A stretch of 64,000 nucleotides of DNA from positions 9,006,501 through 9,070,500 of the forward strand of contig NZ_CP107799.1 of the NCBI RefSeq assembly GCF_041431135.1, given 5' to 3'. This DNA comes from Streptomyces sp. NBC_00554. Lineage in GTDB: Bacteria > Actinomycetota > Actinomycetes > Streptomycetales > Streptomycetaceae. A program made the translations under genes and the position numbers. Positions 1-8,580 of this stretch are shown here, piece after piece; position 1 is the first letter of the stretch, and every line of letters begins with the position of its first letter. The notes below the pieces were generated by a model. It saw only the letters and a program-made list of their open reading frames with translations, ran no database searches and was not told where the DNA came from.

Positions 1-629
1 CCCGGCCCGAACTGGCGGGCCGCCGGACCCTGTTCGTCGACCTGCCAGGCCACGGCATCAGCGACAGGCCCGCGGACTTCGGCTACACACTGGAGGATCA
101 CGCCGACGCGCTGGCGGCGGTTCTGGACGCCGCCCACCTCATCGGGGTGGAACTCGTCGCGCACAGCATGGGCGGCGCCGTCGCCATCGTGCTCGCCCAC
201 CGGCGACCCGACCTCGTCTCACGGCTGGTCCTCACGGAGGCCAACCTCGACCCGCACCCCCCGGTCAAGGCCGGCAGCAGCGGCATCGCCTCGTACGAGG
301 AGGACGACTACGTCGAAAACGGCGGCCACGCGCGCGTGCTCGACAAGGTCGGCCCCTCCTGGGCGGCCACCATGCGCCTCGCCGACCCCCGTGCCCTGCA
401 CCGCACGGCGACCGGACTCATACGCGGCACGAACCCCACGATGCGCCACATGCTCCGGGAGCTGACGGCGGACCGCGTCTACCTCCAGGGCGAGCTGAGC
501 GGCGAACTCCCGGGCAAGGAAGGTCTGGAGGCGGCCGGTGTACGGGTGGTGACCGTGCCCGGCGCCGGGCACAACGTCATGTTCGACAACCCCGACGCCT
601 TCGTGGCGGAGGTCGCCGGAAGGGCCTGA
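1..629 (+). CDS. alpha/beta hydrolase, 5' end outside the window
   Basis: The reading frame is open from base 3, so the N-terminus lies before the window. About 209 residues are visible. The oxyanion-side strand reads LFVDLPGHGISDRP. The nucleophile elbow is AHSMGG, with Ser as the likely nucleophile. The C-terminal histidine lies in GAGHNVMFDNPDAF, as in small lipase/haloperoxidase-like hydrolases. An acidic residue must come from the region between these motifs, but I cannot assign it. The substrate is unknown. The gene is convergent with the methyltransferase that ends 4 bases further on, so the two genes meet tail to tail with no room for a separate terminator. Confidence 0.85.
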   Translation, partial: RPELAGRRTLFVDLPGHGISDRPADFGYTLEDHADALAAVLDAAHLIGVELVAHSMGGAVAIVLAHRRPDLVSRLVLTEANLDPHPPVKAGSSGIASYEEDDYVENGGHARVLDKVGPSWAATMRLADPRALHRTATGLIRGTNPTMRHMLRELTADRVYLQGELSGELPGKEGLEAAGVRVVTVPGAGHNVMFDNPDAFVAEVAGRA

Positions 630-633
630 GGCG

Positions 634-1242
634 TCAGCCGCGGCGTACGGCCAGCGCGAGGAAGCGGGCGTCCTCGTCGACGTACGAGGTCATGTCCCAG
701 CCGGAGCCGGCCAGCAGGGGGCGGAGGTTGGCCTCGTCGCGCAGGTCCTCCGGAGTGATCCGCCGACCCTGGCGGGCCGCGAGCGCCGCCCGGCCGATCG
801 GGTGGAAGAGCGCCAGAGTCCCGCCGGGCCGTACGACTCGTGCCAACTCGCGCAGGTTTTCGGCGGGGTTCGGCAGATGGGCGATGAGTCCGGCCCCGAA
901 CACGGCGTCCAGTGACTGGGCGCGCAACGGCAGCGCGGCGACGTCGGCGAGCAGCAACTGTCCCTCGCGGTCCCGTCCTGCCCGTACGGCGGCCTCCAGC
1001 ATGGCCGGGGTCAGATCGGCCCCGAGCACCACTCCGGAGGGCCCTACAGCCGCTCGCAGCGGCGGCAGGGCGCGCCCGGTGCCGCAGCCCGCGTCGAGGA
1101 CCCGGTCGCCCTTGCGCAGCCCGATTTCGGCGACCGCTGCGGCGTACGCGGGGCCGTCGTCGGGGAACCGGGTGTCCCAGTCCGCCGCGCGCGCCCCGAA
1201 GAAATCCTGGACATGTGTGTGGTGGTCGCTCATGTTCCGCAT
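634..1242 (-). CDS. class I SAM-dependent methyltransferase
   Basis: This is a 202-residue soluble protein. The SAM-binding motif I is VLDAGCGTG at about residues 48-56. Motif II acidic residue follows in VVLGADLTPAML, and the LLLADVAALPL segment fits the adenine-binding loop. The post-motif RVVRPGGTLALFHP is typical of Methyltransf_11/25 proteins. Two starts are possible, MRNMSDHH or MSDHH three codons later. The methyl acceptor cannot be inferred. It is divergent from the MHYT gene, with 143 bases between the two starts that must hold both promoters. Confidence 0.85.
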   Translation of the reverse strand: MRNMSDHHTHVQDFFGARAADWDTRFPDDGPAYAAAVAEIGLRKGDRVLDAGCGTGRALPPLRAAVGPSGVVLGADLTPAMLEAAVRAGRDREGQLLLADVAALPLRAQSLDAVFGAGLIAHLPNPAENLRELARVVRPGGTLALFHPIGRAALAARQGRRITPEDLRDEANLRPLLAGSGWDMTSYVDEDARFLALAVRRG

Positions 1243-1385
1243 GATCCCTCACCGACACGAAGTACGACGCGGCGCACATGTTCGAGCGGGCCGCGATCGT
1301 TCAGTTGCACCTTTCCGTCATATTTCAACACCTTTCGAAATGCGCCCCCGTTGTGCGCCCCTGCCCGGACTAGCGTCCCTGAGCC

Positions 1386-2159
1386 ATGGGACACCTGGAC
1401 CACGCAGCCTTCGGCTGGCTGACCCCCGTGCTGTCGTACGCGATGGCCTGCATCGGCGCTGCCCTCGGGCTGCGCTGCACCGTCCGCGCACTCGGCGCCA
1501 CCGGCCGGTCGCGCCGCAACTGGCTCCTCACCGCGGCCTCCGCGATCGGCACCGGCATCTGGACGATGCACTTCGTGGCCATGCTGGGCTTCAGCGTCAC
1601 CGGTACGGAAATGCGCTACAACGTGCCGTTGACCATCCTCAGCCTGCTCGTCGCCATGGTCGTCGTCGGCGCGGGCGTCTTCGCCGTCGGCTACGGCCGC
1701 GACCGGGGCCGAGCCCTTGTCCTCGGCGGGCTCACCACAGGGCTGGGCGTCGCGAGCATGCACTACCTGGGCATGGTCGCGTTGCGGCTGCACGGCGACG
1801 TGCACTACGACCCGGCGCTCGTCGGGCTCTCCGTCGCGATCGCCGTGGTCGCGGCGACCGCGGCCCTGTGGGCGGCACTCAACATCAAGTCGCCGGTAGC
1901 CGTCGCCGTCGCCTCCCTCGTCATGGGAGGGGCCGTGAGCAGCATGCACTACACCGGAATGATGGCGGTGAGCGTGCGCGTCAGCCCCTCCGGCGAGGTT
2001 CTGCCCGGGGCCACGGCGATGCAGTTCATCTTCCCCCTCGCCGTCGGCCTCGGGTCCTATCTCTTTCTGACATCGGCCTTCGTCGCGCTGTCGCCGACGA
2101 CCGGTGAGCGCGAGGCGTCCGCATCGGCCCAGCGGCCGGTCGAGAGCGTCGCCCGTTAA
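1386..2159 (+). CDS. MHYT-domain integral membrane sensor protein
   Basis: This is a 257-residue protein made almost entirely of hydrophobic helices. It carries three copies of the family signature: MHFV near residue 61, MHYL near 125 and MHYT near 187. MHYT domains are proposed to bind copper through the Met/His residues and to sense a diatomic gas or redox state. That role is family knowledge and inferred. No GGDEF, EAL or kinase domain follows, so this is a stand-alone sensor module. It ends with TAA 61 bases before the kinase-like gene on the same strand. Its signal could therefore feed the conservon, but nothing in the sequence proves that. Confidence 0.88.
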   Translation: MGHLDHAAFGWLTPVLSYAMACIGAALGLRCTVRALGATGRSRRNWLLTAASAIGTGIWTMHFVAMLGFSVTGTEMRYNVPLTILSLLVAMVVVGAGVFAVGYGRDRGRALVLGGLTTGLGVASMHYLGMVALRLHGDVHYDPALVGLSVAIAVVAATAALWAALNIKSPVAVAVASLVMGGAVSSMHYTGMMAVSVRVSPSGEVLPGATAMQFIFPLAVGLGSYLFLTSAFVALSPTTGEREASASAQRPVESVAR

Positions 2160-2220
2160 CGGCGGCCCCGGAGCCATGACGAACCGGAAGGCACGTCCCG
2201 AACCACCGAGCGAGGAGGCC

Positions 2221-4749
2221 ATGCGTACACCCCGTAGGACCCCCAAACCCGGCGCCGAGCCGCCCCAGGCCCCGGCGCGCGGTCGGCGTGCGCACGCGGG
2301 TCCGCCGGCGGACGAGCGCGCGGACACCGAGGAGACCGACACCGGGGCACCGCCAGAGGCACCCCCTCGCGCCGGCACGTGGCGCATCCGCCCCCGCACC
2401 GTTCGGGCCAAGATCGTCTGCCTGCTGATGGTGCCGGTCGTCTCGCTGCTCGCGCTGTGGGCGTACGCAACAGTGACCACCGCCCAGGACGTCGCACGGC
2501 TACGGCAGTTGCAGAGCGTGGACTCGACGGTCCGGGCCCCGGTCGACGCCGCCGTCGCCGCACTCCAGACCGAACGCGCGGCCGCCGTCCGGTACGCGAC
2601 CGCCCCTGGCACCGTGCAGGAGAGCGACCTCAAGGAGCTGGCCGGGCGCACCGACCGGGCGGTGGCAAAGCTGCGACTCGGTGAGCACACCGTCGCCGAC
2701 GGCGCGGACCTGCCCGCCGGAGTGGCCACGCGCCTGGAGACCTTCGTCACCGGAGCCGAGCAACTGCGGACCCTGCGCACCGCCGTGCTGAACCGCCGTA
2801 CGGGATGGGACGAGACCTACAGGACGTACACCAGGACCATTTCGACGGCCTTCGCCGTGGGCGGCGCGCTCACCGGCATCCAGGACGCCGATCTGGGCTC
2901 CGACGCGCGCGTGCTGCTCGAATTCTCCCGTGCCGGGGAGGCGCTCGCCCAGGAGGACACGGTCCTGGCCAGCGCCCGGCTCGCCAGGACTCTCGACGGC
3001 GAGCGACTGCGGCTGTTCGCAGGGGCTGTCGACACCCGCCGCACGCTGACCGACGCGGCTGTGGCGGATCTCGGCGGGCCGGAACGAGCCGCCTGGCACG
3101 ACCTCGTGGAGGGGAGCGCGTACGCCGACGTAGGCGCCGTCGAGGACAAGGTGCTCGCGTCCCCATCCGGCGGCAAGGCGATCTCCGCCGCTCCGGAGGC
3201 CGACTGGAACACCGCCCACGCGCGCGTGCAGGACGGAATGCGGACGATCGAGGCGAACGCGGGCCGCGGTGTCGCTGACCGGGCGGACCCGTTCACGCGC
3301 GGGCTGCTCACACCGGCCGGCGCCGCGGTTCTGTTCGGACTCGCCGCCGTCGTCGCGTCGCTCGTCATCTCCGTACGCATCGGACGCGGGCTCGTCATCG
3401 AGCTGGTGAGCCTGCGCAACAGCGCCCTGGAGATCGCGCGCCGCAAACTCCCGCAAGCCATGCGCAGACTGCGCGCGGGAGAGGAGATCGACGTCCGAGC
3501 CGAGGCCCCGCCCGGACCGCCCGCGGAGGACGAGGCCGGGCAGGTCGCGGAAGCCCTGGGCACCGTGCACCGAGCCGCCCTGCGCGCCGCCGTCGAACGT
3601 GCCGAACTCGCCAGCGGAATCTCCGGGGTCTTCGTCAATCTCGCTCGCCGCAGCCAGGTTCTCGTGCACCGTCAACTGAGCCTGCTGGACAGCATGGAGC
3701 GCAGGTCCGATGACCCGAACGAGCTGAGTGACCTGTTCCGGCTCGACCACCTCACCACAAGGATGCGGCGCCATGCGGAGAGCCTGATCATCCTCTCCGG
3801 GGCCGCGCCCGGACGGGCCTGGCGGATGCCGGTCTCGCTGACGAACGTGGTCCGCGCGGCAGTCTCCGAAGTCGAGGACTACGCGCGCGTGGAGGTGCGA
3901 CAACTCCCCGAAGCGCTGGTGGTGGGCGGCGCGGTGGCCGACCTCACCCACCTCCTTGCGGAAATCGTCGAGAACGCCGCCCAGTTCTCGCCGCCGCACA
4001 CCCGAGTCCGGGTCACCGGAGAGCCGGTCGGCAACGGCTACGCCGTGGAGGTCGAGGACCGGGGGCTCGGCATGGGCAAGGAGACGCTCGCCGAGGCCAA
4101 CCGCCGGATCGAGCAGTCCGAAACCCTCGACCTCTTCGACAGCGACCGGCTCGGCCTCTTCGTGGTCAGCAGGCTCGCGGCCCGCCATGGCATCAAGGTG
4201 CACCTGCGGACCTCGCCCTACGGCGGCACCACCGCGGTCGTTCTGCTGCCCACCGCCCTGCTGCACGGCGGCGCGGCGGAACGTTCCCCCCGCAGGGGCG
4301 ACACCGAAAGGCCCGCGCAACGCGAGTACGCGCGGGTGACGGCCGCCCCAGAGCAGGAATCCGTCCAGGCCGTCACCGAGCGGCCGGCGCTGGTGCCCCC
4401 CATCCAGACCGCCGTCGAAGCCCCGGCGAACGGTTCGCCCGAAAATCCCCCTCCCGGAGTCACCACTTTGCGGCTGCACCGGCCCCCGGACGACGCCGAA
4501 GAGTCCGACGACCTCCCTCGGCGTGTGCGGCAGGCGAACCTCGCACCGCAACTGCGCGAACAGCGTGCCGAGGAGCCGGTACAAACGGCGGATGACCAGG
4601 CCGATGGCAAACGCACCCCCGAAGTCGTACGGGACCGGATGTCGGCCTACCGCGACGGCTGGGTGCGCGGGGGCGGCAGGTCACCCGGCCTCCGTGCCAC
4701 ACCCGACCCCGAAGCGGGCAGCGACAGCAGCGAAGGAGACCCCGCATGA
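2221..4749 (+). CDS. cvnA: CvnA-type sensor histidine kinase-like protein (nitrate/nitrite-sensing domain)
   Basis: This is the first gene of a conservon. The layout is a Pro/Arg-rich cytoplasmic start, a membrane helix near residues 64-84 (KIVCLLMVPVVSLLALWA), a large extracytoplasmic helical region resembling the NIT domain, and a second helix near 368-388. A HAMP-like linker, a DHp-like segment with FRLDHLTTRMRRHAE and a GHKL ATPase follow. The N box is EIVENAAQFSPP, G1 is VEDRGLGMG and G2 is LGLFVVSRLAARHG. The last ~190 residues are a disordered Pro/Glu tail. I chose ATG 2221 after GAGGAGG; ATG 2176 is an alternative. Conservon kinases have no cognate response regulator and are thought to act with roadblock, DUF742 and GTPase partners, all present downstream. 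Confidence 0.9.
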   Translation: MRTPRRTPKPGAEPPQAPARGRRAHAGPPADERADTEETDTGAPPEAPPRAGTWRIRPRTVRAKIVCLLMVPVVSLLALWAYATVTTAQDVARLRQLQSVDSTVRAPVDAAVAALQTERAAAVRYATAPGTVQESDLKELAGRTDRAVAKLRLGEHTVADGADLPAGVATRLETFVTGAEQLRTLRTAVLNRRTGWDETYRTYTRTISTAFAVGGALTGIQDADLGSDARVLLEFSRAGEALAQEDTVLASARLARTLDGERLRLFAGAVDTRRTLTDAAVADLGGPERAAWHDLVEGSAYADVGAVEDKVLASPSGGKAISAAPEADWNTAHARVQDGMRTIEANAGRGVADRADPFTRGLLTPAGAAVLFGLAAVVASLVISVRIGRGLVIELVSLRNSALEIARRKLPQAMRRLRAGEEIDVRAEAPPGPPAEDEAGQVAEALGTVHRAALRAAVERAELASGISGVFVNLARRSQVLVHRQLSLLDSMERRSDDPNELSDLFRLDHLTTRMRRHAESLIILSGAAPGRAWRMPVSLTNVVRAAVSEVEDYARVEVRQLPEALVVGGAVADLTHLLAEIVENAAQFSPPHTRVRVTGEPVGNGYAVEVEDRGLGMGKETLAEANRRIEQSETLDLFDSDRLGLFVVSRLAARHGIKVHLRTSPYGGTTAVVLLPTALLHGGAAERSPRRGDTERPAQREYARVTAAPEQESVQAVTERPALVPPIQTAVEAPANGSPENPPPGVTTLRLHRPPDDAEESDDLPRRVRQANLAPQLREQRAEEPVQTADDQADGKRTPEVVRDRMSAYRDGWVRGGGRSPGLRATPDPEAGSDSSEGDPA

Positions 4750-5183
4750 TCCAGGATCCGAGCATGAGGGCCGCCCAGCAGTCCGGCGAACTCGACTGGC
4801 TGCTGGACGACTTGGTGCTGCGTGTGGCTGAGGTGCGGCACGCAGTGGTGCTGTCCAACGACGGACTCGCGGTGGGAGCGTCCACCGCCCTGCGGCGCGA
4901 GGACGCCGAACACCTCGCGGCCGTCGCCTCCGGCTTCCACAGCCTGGCCAAGGGCGCCGGCCGCCACTTCGGAGCCGGAGGCGTGCGTCAGACGATGGTG
5001 GAGATGGACGACGGCTTCCTGTTCGTGGCGGCCGCTGGCGACGGCTCATGCCTCGCTGTCCTGACCGCGGTGACTGCCGACATCGGCCTGGTGGCGTACG
5101 AGATGGCGCTGCTGGTCAAGCGCGTCGGCGAACACCTCTACACACCGCCGCGCGTTGGCGCACAACCGCCTGCCGCCGGATGA
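4746..5183 (+). CDS. cvnB: CvnB-type roadblock/LC7 domain protein
   Basis: This is a 145-residue roadblock/LC7 protein. The ATG overlaps the kinase stop as ATGA, so the two genes are translationally coupled. The motif VLSNDGLAVGAS near residues 37-48 and REDAEHLAAVASGFHSLAKG identify the MglB-like fold used in actinomycete conservons. Family members dimerise and modulate or scaffold the small GTPase encoded by the fourth conservon gene. It is closely similar to the second roadblock protein at 7014, with long identical stretches such as LRREDAEHLAAV. That implies a duplication, with the other copy displaced downstream. Confidence 0.92.
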   Translation: MIQDPSMRAAQQSGELDWLLDDLVLRVAEVRHAVVLSNDGLAVGASTALRREDAEHLAAVASGFHSLAKGAGRHFGAGGVRQTMVEMDDGFLFVAAAGDGSCLAVLTAVTADIGLVAYEMALLVKRVGEHLYTPPRVGAQPPAAG

Positions 5184-5196
5184 CCGAGGACGGTCG

Positions 5197-5616
5197 GTGC
5201 AGATGACCGAGAACATGCCGGGCGCCTCTCCGCAGGAGGGCAGCCAGTGGTACGACAACGAGGCCGGACCTCTCGTCCGCCCCTACGCGATGACGGGTGG
5301 CCGTACCAAATCCGGCCCCACGGGCGTGCGCTTCGATCTGATCGCCCTCGTCACGCTCGACACGGGTGCACCCGGTATCGACGACGACACCTCACTGGGG
5401 CCGGAGCACCGGGCCCTGATCGAGCTGTGCCGTATCGAGACGCAATCGGTGGCCGAACTCTCCGCCGACGCCGACCTGCCGGTGGGCGTGGTCAGGGTGC
5501 TTCTGGGCGATCTCCTGGAACTGGGCTGCGTCACCGTGAGCCGCCCGGTACCCCCCGCCCAACTGCCCGACGAGCGGATCCTCCGCGAGGTGATCGAGGG
5601 ACTGAGGGCGCTCTAG
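5197..5616 (+). CDS. cvnC: CvnC-type DUF742 protein
   Basis: This is a DUF742 protein of about 139 residues and the third conservon component. The diagnostic LVRPYAMTGGRT segment lies near residues 25-36. A winged-helix-like C-terminal half follows, with ELCRIETQSVAELSA and LPVGVVRVLLGDLLELG. I chose GTG 5197 because GAGGA sits 6 bases upstream. ATG 5203 is close by, and a TTG at 5155 would overlap cvnB. DUF742 proteins occur almost only beside roadblock and GTPase partners in actinobacteria. They are thought to form a membrane-associated complex with the CvnA kinase. Confidence 0.9.
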   Translation: MQMTENMPGASPQEGSQWYDNEAGPLVRPYAMTGGRTKSGPTGVRFDLIALVTLDTGAPGIDDDTSLGPEHRALIELCRIETQSVAELSADADLPVGVVRVLLGDLLELGCVTVSRPVPPAQLPDERILREVIEGLRAL

Positions 5617-5648
5617 ATGAACCAAGTCGGATTGTCCTGTGCGCTTTT

Positions 5649-5686
5649 GCCGACACATCCGGGTACCAAATGGGGTGTCTGTCGGC
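5649..5686 (+). terminator. hairpin between cvnC and cvnD
   Basis: GCCGACA at 5649-5655 pairs perfectly with TGTCGGC at 5680-5686 across a 24-base loop. It lies just after the cvnC stop and about 150 bases before cvnD. It could attenuate read-through or mark a transcription boundary inside the conservon. There is no T-run after it. Confidence 0.35.
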
Positions 5687-5834
5687 CGCAACGGTCAATA
5701 GCGGTCCAATCCCTCGAAAGGGGCCCGCAGTTGCCATGATGCTGACTCCGCGCACCCGCACAGATGTACCGACCTGTAATCCGTATGGACGTACCCACGT
5801 CGACCGTTGCCGGCACACCCGAGAGAAGTGATCA

Positions 5835-6440
5835 ATGGTCTCCGAGAACTCCGATGCCTCGGATGGCGACATGACCGCCCTGGCGTTGAAGATACTGGTC
5901 GCCGGCGGATTCGGCGTGGGCAAGACCACCCTGGTGGGCGCGGTCAGTGAGATCCGGCCGCTGCGCACCGAGGAGTTGCTGAGCGAGGCGGGTCAGTCGG
6001 TGGACGACACCGATGGCGTGGACCAGAAGGTCACGACGACCGTCGCCATGGACTTCGGTCGCATCACCATCAGGTCCGGTCTCTCGCTCTACCTCTTCGG
6101 GACCCCGGGCCAGGACCGGTTCTGGTTCCTGTGGGACGAGTTGTCACAGGGCGCCCTCGGAGCCGTCGTCCTCGCGGACACCCGGCGGCTCGAGGACTGC
6201 TTCCCCGCCGTGGACTACTTCGAGCACCGGCACATCCCGTTCGTGGTGGCCGTCAACTGCTTCACGGGCGCCCGTACTTACGGTGCTCAGGACGTGTCCC
6301 GCGCCCTCGACCTCGACCGGGGTACGCCTGTGGTGCTCTGCGACGCCCGTGACCGGGACTCCGGGAAGGAGGTGCTGATTCGTCTGGTCGAGTACGCCGG
6401 GCGGGTACACACCGCCCGGCTGCTCGACTCCGTCGGCTGA
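5835..6440 (+). CDS. cvnD: CvnD-type small GTP-binding protein
   Basis: This is a 201-residue Ras-like/MglA-related GTPase and the fourth conservon component. The P-loop GGFGVGKTT is near residues 24-32. Switch II is LFGTPGQDRFW. The G4 position reads VAVNCFTG rather than NKxD, which is usual for this family, so nucleotide specificity is less certain. GAGAGAAG lies upstream of ATG 5835. It is separated from cvnC by 218 bases that include a hairpin. In other conservons the C and D genes usually abut or overlap, so here it may have its own promoter. It is expected to cycle on the membrane-bound CvnA-C complex. Confidence 0.92.
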   Translation: MVSENSDASDGDMTALALKILVAGGFGVGKTTLVGAVSEIRPLRTEELLSEAGQSVDDTDGVDQKVTTTVAMDFGRITIRSGLSLYLFGTPGQDRFWFLWDELSQGALGAVVLADTRRLEDCFPAVDYFEHRHIPFVVAVNCFTGARTYGAQDVSRALDLDRGTPVVLCDARDRDSGKEVLIRLVEYAGRVHTARLLDSVG

Positions 6441-6449
6441 GACACGTCG

Positions 6450-6477
6450 CGCCCGCTCCGTTTGGCCCGGTCGGGCG
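6450..6477. terminator. short hairpin between convergent cvnD and PPOX gene
   Basis: CGCCCG at 6450-6455 is complementary to CGGGCG at 6472-6477. It lies in the 50-base gap between two convergent genes, so it is a possible bidirectional terminator. The stem is only 6 bp. Confidence 0.3.
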
Positions 6478-6490
6478 AGGATCGGGACTC

Positions 6491-6919
6491 TCAGCCGGCC
6501 AGCGCGGCGAAGGCAAGAACCTTCTTGATCCTTACTCGTACGAGGAGTTCACCGGGAACCCCGTTGCGCTCCCCAAACTCCGTGGCGCGCTCCTCGCCCA
6601 TGTAGCGGGCGCCGATCCGAGCGGCCCAGTGCCGCAGATCGTCGAGATCCTCCGAAAGCTCGGCCCGCCCCTCCAGCACAACGAAGTCGAAGGGCGGCCG
6701 GTCGTCGTCCACACACAACGCGACCCGCCCGTCCCGGGCCAGATTCCGTCCTTTGACGGTTTCCTTCCCGGTGTTGAAGACCACGTCGTCACCGTCCAGT
6801 AGAAACCAGATCGGCGCCACATGCGGACTTCCGTCGGCCCGGACGGTCGACAGCTTTGCGGTGCGGGTTCCGTGCGAGACGAACGCCCGCCATTGCTCCT
6901 CGGTCATCTTCTGTGCCAT
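6491..6919 (-). CDS. PPOX-class F420-/FMN-dependent oxidoreductase (split-barrel)
   Basis: This is a 142-residue pyridoxamine-5'-phosphate-oxidase-like split barrel. Typical strands are visible: TAKLSTVRADGSPHVAPIWFLLDGDDVVFNTG, then KGRNLARDGRVALCVDD and FVVLEGRAEL. Members bind F420 or FMN at the dimer interface and reduce small molecules, or simply store the flavin. The substrate is unknown. It lies on the opposite strand between cvnD and the second roadblock gene and so interrupts what might once have been a continuous conservon. It starts at ATG 6919, divergent from the roadblock gene 94 bases away. Confidence 0.85.
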   Translation of the reverse strand: MAQKMTEEQWRAFVSHGTRTAKLSTVRADGSPHVAPIWFLLDGDDVVFNTGKETVKGRNLARDGRVALCVDDDRPPFDFVVLEGRAELSEDLDDLRHWAARIGARYMGEERATEFGERNGVPGELLVRVRIKKVLAFAALAG

Positions 6920-7013
6920 GCCCCCATCCTCCTTGCCCGGGCTCCGGCTGTGGTGAAGGCTGGCTGGTCAGATCCTCCGGTCAGGGGGATCGACACCACG
7001 GGGAGACCGGATC

Positions 7014-7427
7014 ATGGCGCAGAACACGCAACTCGGCTGGTTGCTGGACGACCTCACAGAGCGGGTCGAACACGTACGGCACGCCTTGGTGCTGTCCAAC
7101 GACGGGCTGGTGACCGGTGCGAGTACGGGACTTCGGCGCGAGGACGCCGAACATCTCGCAGCCGTGTCGTCAGGTCTGCACAGCCTCGCCAAGGGATCCG
7201 GACGCCATTTCGGCGCGGGCCAGGTGCGCCAGACGATGATCGAGTTCGACGACGCGGTGCTCTTCGTCACCGCGGCGGGCGCCGGCAGTTGTCTGTGTGT
7301 CCTCAGCGCCGCGGAGGCCGACATCGGCCACATCGCGTATGAGATGACCTTGCTCGTGAACCGTGTCGGCGAGCACCTCGGCGTCGATGCGCGACATCCG
7401 GGGAGCACACCCGTCGAAGACCTTTGA
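7014..7427 (+). CDS. second roadblock/LC7 protein, CvnB paralogue
   Basis: This is a 137-residue roadblock protein, closely similar to CvnB at 4746 over its whole length. The shared run includes VLSNDGL, LRREDAEHLAAV, HSLAKG and GRHFGAG. It has GGGGAG 8 bases before ATG 7014. It has no kinase, DUF742 or GTPase gene of its own, so it is an orphan that could compete with CvnB or form mixed dimers. A local duplication is the simplest origin. It is followed on the same strand by the DUF6397 gene after 125 bases. Confidence 0.9.
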   Translation: MAQNTQLGWLLDDLTERVEHVRHALVLSNDGLVTGASTGLRREDAEHLAAVSSGLHSLAKGSGRHFGAGQVRQTMIEFDDAVLFVTAAGAGSCLCVLSAAEADIGHIAYEMTLLVNRVGEHLGVDARHPGSTPVEDL

Positions 7428-7552
7428 CCTGCGCATACGTCGCCGCGGTCGAAGTTATCCACAGGCTCGGCGCGAGATCCGTCGAACCGGCTACGGTTTT
7501 TCCCGAAGCAAGCGCACGCCAGCGCGAGCAACTTCTGCGACGGGGGAGAACC

Positions 7553-8530
7553 ATGTCCGGCAACACCATCACGACCACTGACCAATCCGCCACGTCCGCG
7601 GCCGGCATCTCCGTGTCCGCCACTCCTGCCACAGCCTCGGCAGGGGCGCGCCGACCGCCCCTCGCGCTCAGCCGTGCCGCACGAGAACTCGATCTCAAGC
7701 GAGGTGAGTTCGACCTCGCCGTACAACTCGGGTGCGTACGGACCATCCCGGATGAAGGGGGAGGAGGACGCCGGGTCTCCCGGACGGAGATCGACCGGGT
7801 GCGCTCCGAGCCCGGCTATCCCGAGGCCTTGCGGGACCGCGTCGAGGCCGTGGGTACCAGGGAGGGTGCCGCCCTCATGGAGGTGACGACCGCCAGGTTC
7901 ACGCGCCTCGCGCGCCTGGGCCTGGTGGTGCCGGTGAAGTTTTATCTCAACAGGTACCGAGCGGTCGTGTGGCTGTATCTGGCGGAGGAATTGCGGCAGT
8001 TCGCGGCCGACACGGACAACGCCCGGCTGTTGAGCGGCCGCACACCAGAAGGGCTCCGCGACCAGCTGGACGAAGGGCTGGACCTCCGTCCCCGCAACTG
8101 GCGGGGGCGCCACATGGGGTTCCTGCTGCGACAGACCGAAGACCCGTGGGAGCGGGCCGCGGTCGTGGCGTCCCTGCTCGAACCGGTCCAGGTCGCCGAG
8201 ATCGTCAGGGATCCGTACGAGCGCGCCCATCTGAACCGCTGCCGGCCCGAACGCGCCTCCCACGGCGCCCCCGACTCTCCCGCCGCGCACACCGCCTCGC
8301 GGATCATGACAGCCGACGACGCCGACGAGATCAGCTGGCTCCGGGTCGACTTGGGGCAGCTGCTCGCCGAAGCCCGCGATCTCCGTCCCGCTCCACGTCC
8401 CGCGCCGAGGGCTTCACAGCCGAAGGTCCCACGCCCGGGACCGGCCGTCGGACCGCCGAATCGGCCCGCGACCGAGGGGCCCGAGCGGCCACGGAGGCTG
8501 CTCGGCTGGTTGCGCCGCAAGAACCCCTGA
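7553..8530 (+). CDS. DUF6397-family protein of unknown function
   Basis: The product is 325 residues, starting at ATG 7553 with GGGGGAG 4 bases upstream. The first ~40 residues are Ser/Thr/Ala-rich and probably unstructured. The core LALSRAARELDLKRGEFDLAV followed by RRVSRTEIDRVRSEPGYPEAL looks like a DNA-binding-type helical region. A second segment reads MEVTTARFTRLARLGLVVPVKFYLNRYRAVVWLYLAEEL. The C-terminus is Pro-rich and ends in a basic stretch, RRLLGWLRRKNP. I recognise the family as a streptomycete hypothetical. The role is unknown. Its helix-turn-helix-like organisation is only suggestive. Confidence 0.7.
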   Translation: MSGNTITTTDQSATSAAGISVSATPATASAGARRPPLALSRAARELDLKRGEFDLAVQLGCVRTIPDEGGGGRRVSRTEIDRVRSEPGYPEALRDRVEAVGTREGAALMEVTTARFTRLARLGLVVPVKFYLNRYRAVVWLYLAEELRQFAADTDNARLLSGRTPEGLRDQLDEGLDLRPRNWRGRHMGFLLRQTEDPWERAAVVASLLEPVQVAEIVRDPYERAHLNRCRPERASHGAPDSPAAHTASRIMTADDADEISWLRVDLGQLLAEARDLRPAPRPAPRASQPKVPRPGPAVGPPNRPATEGPERPRRLLGWLRRKNP

Positions 8531-8580
8531 CTGCCCGGCACTTCCCTCGGGCCCGGCACTTCCCACAGCTCCCGGACTGG

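Noticed and set aside
7455..7463. TTATCCACA, identical to a DnaA box, upstream of the DUF6397 gene
   Set aside because: It is a single copy with no cluster of related boxes and no dnaA/dnaN neighbours. Streptomycete boxes usually read TTGTCCACA, so this is probably chance.
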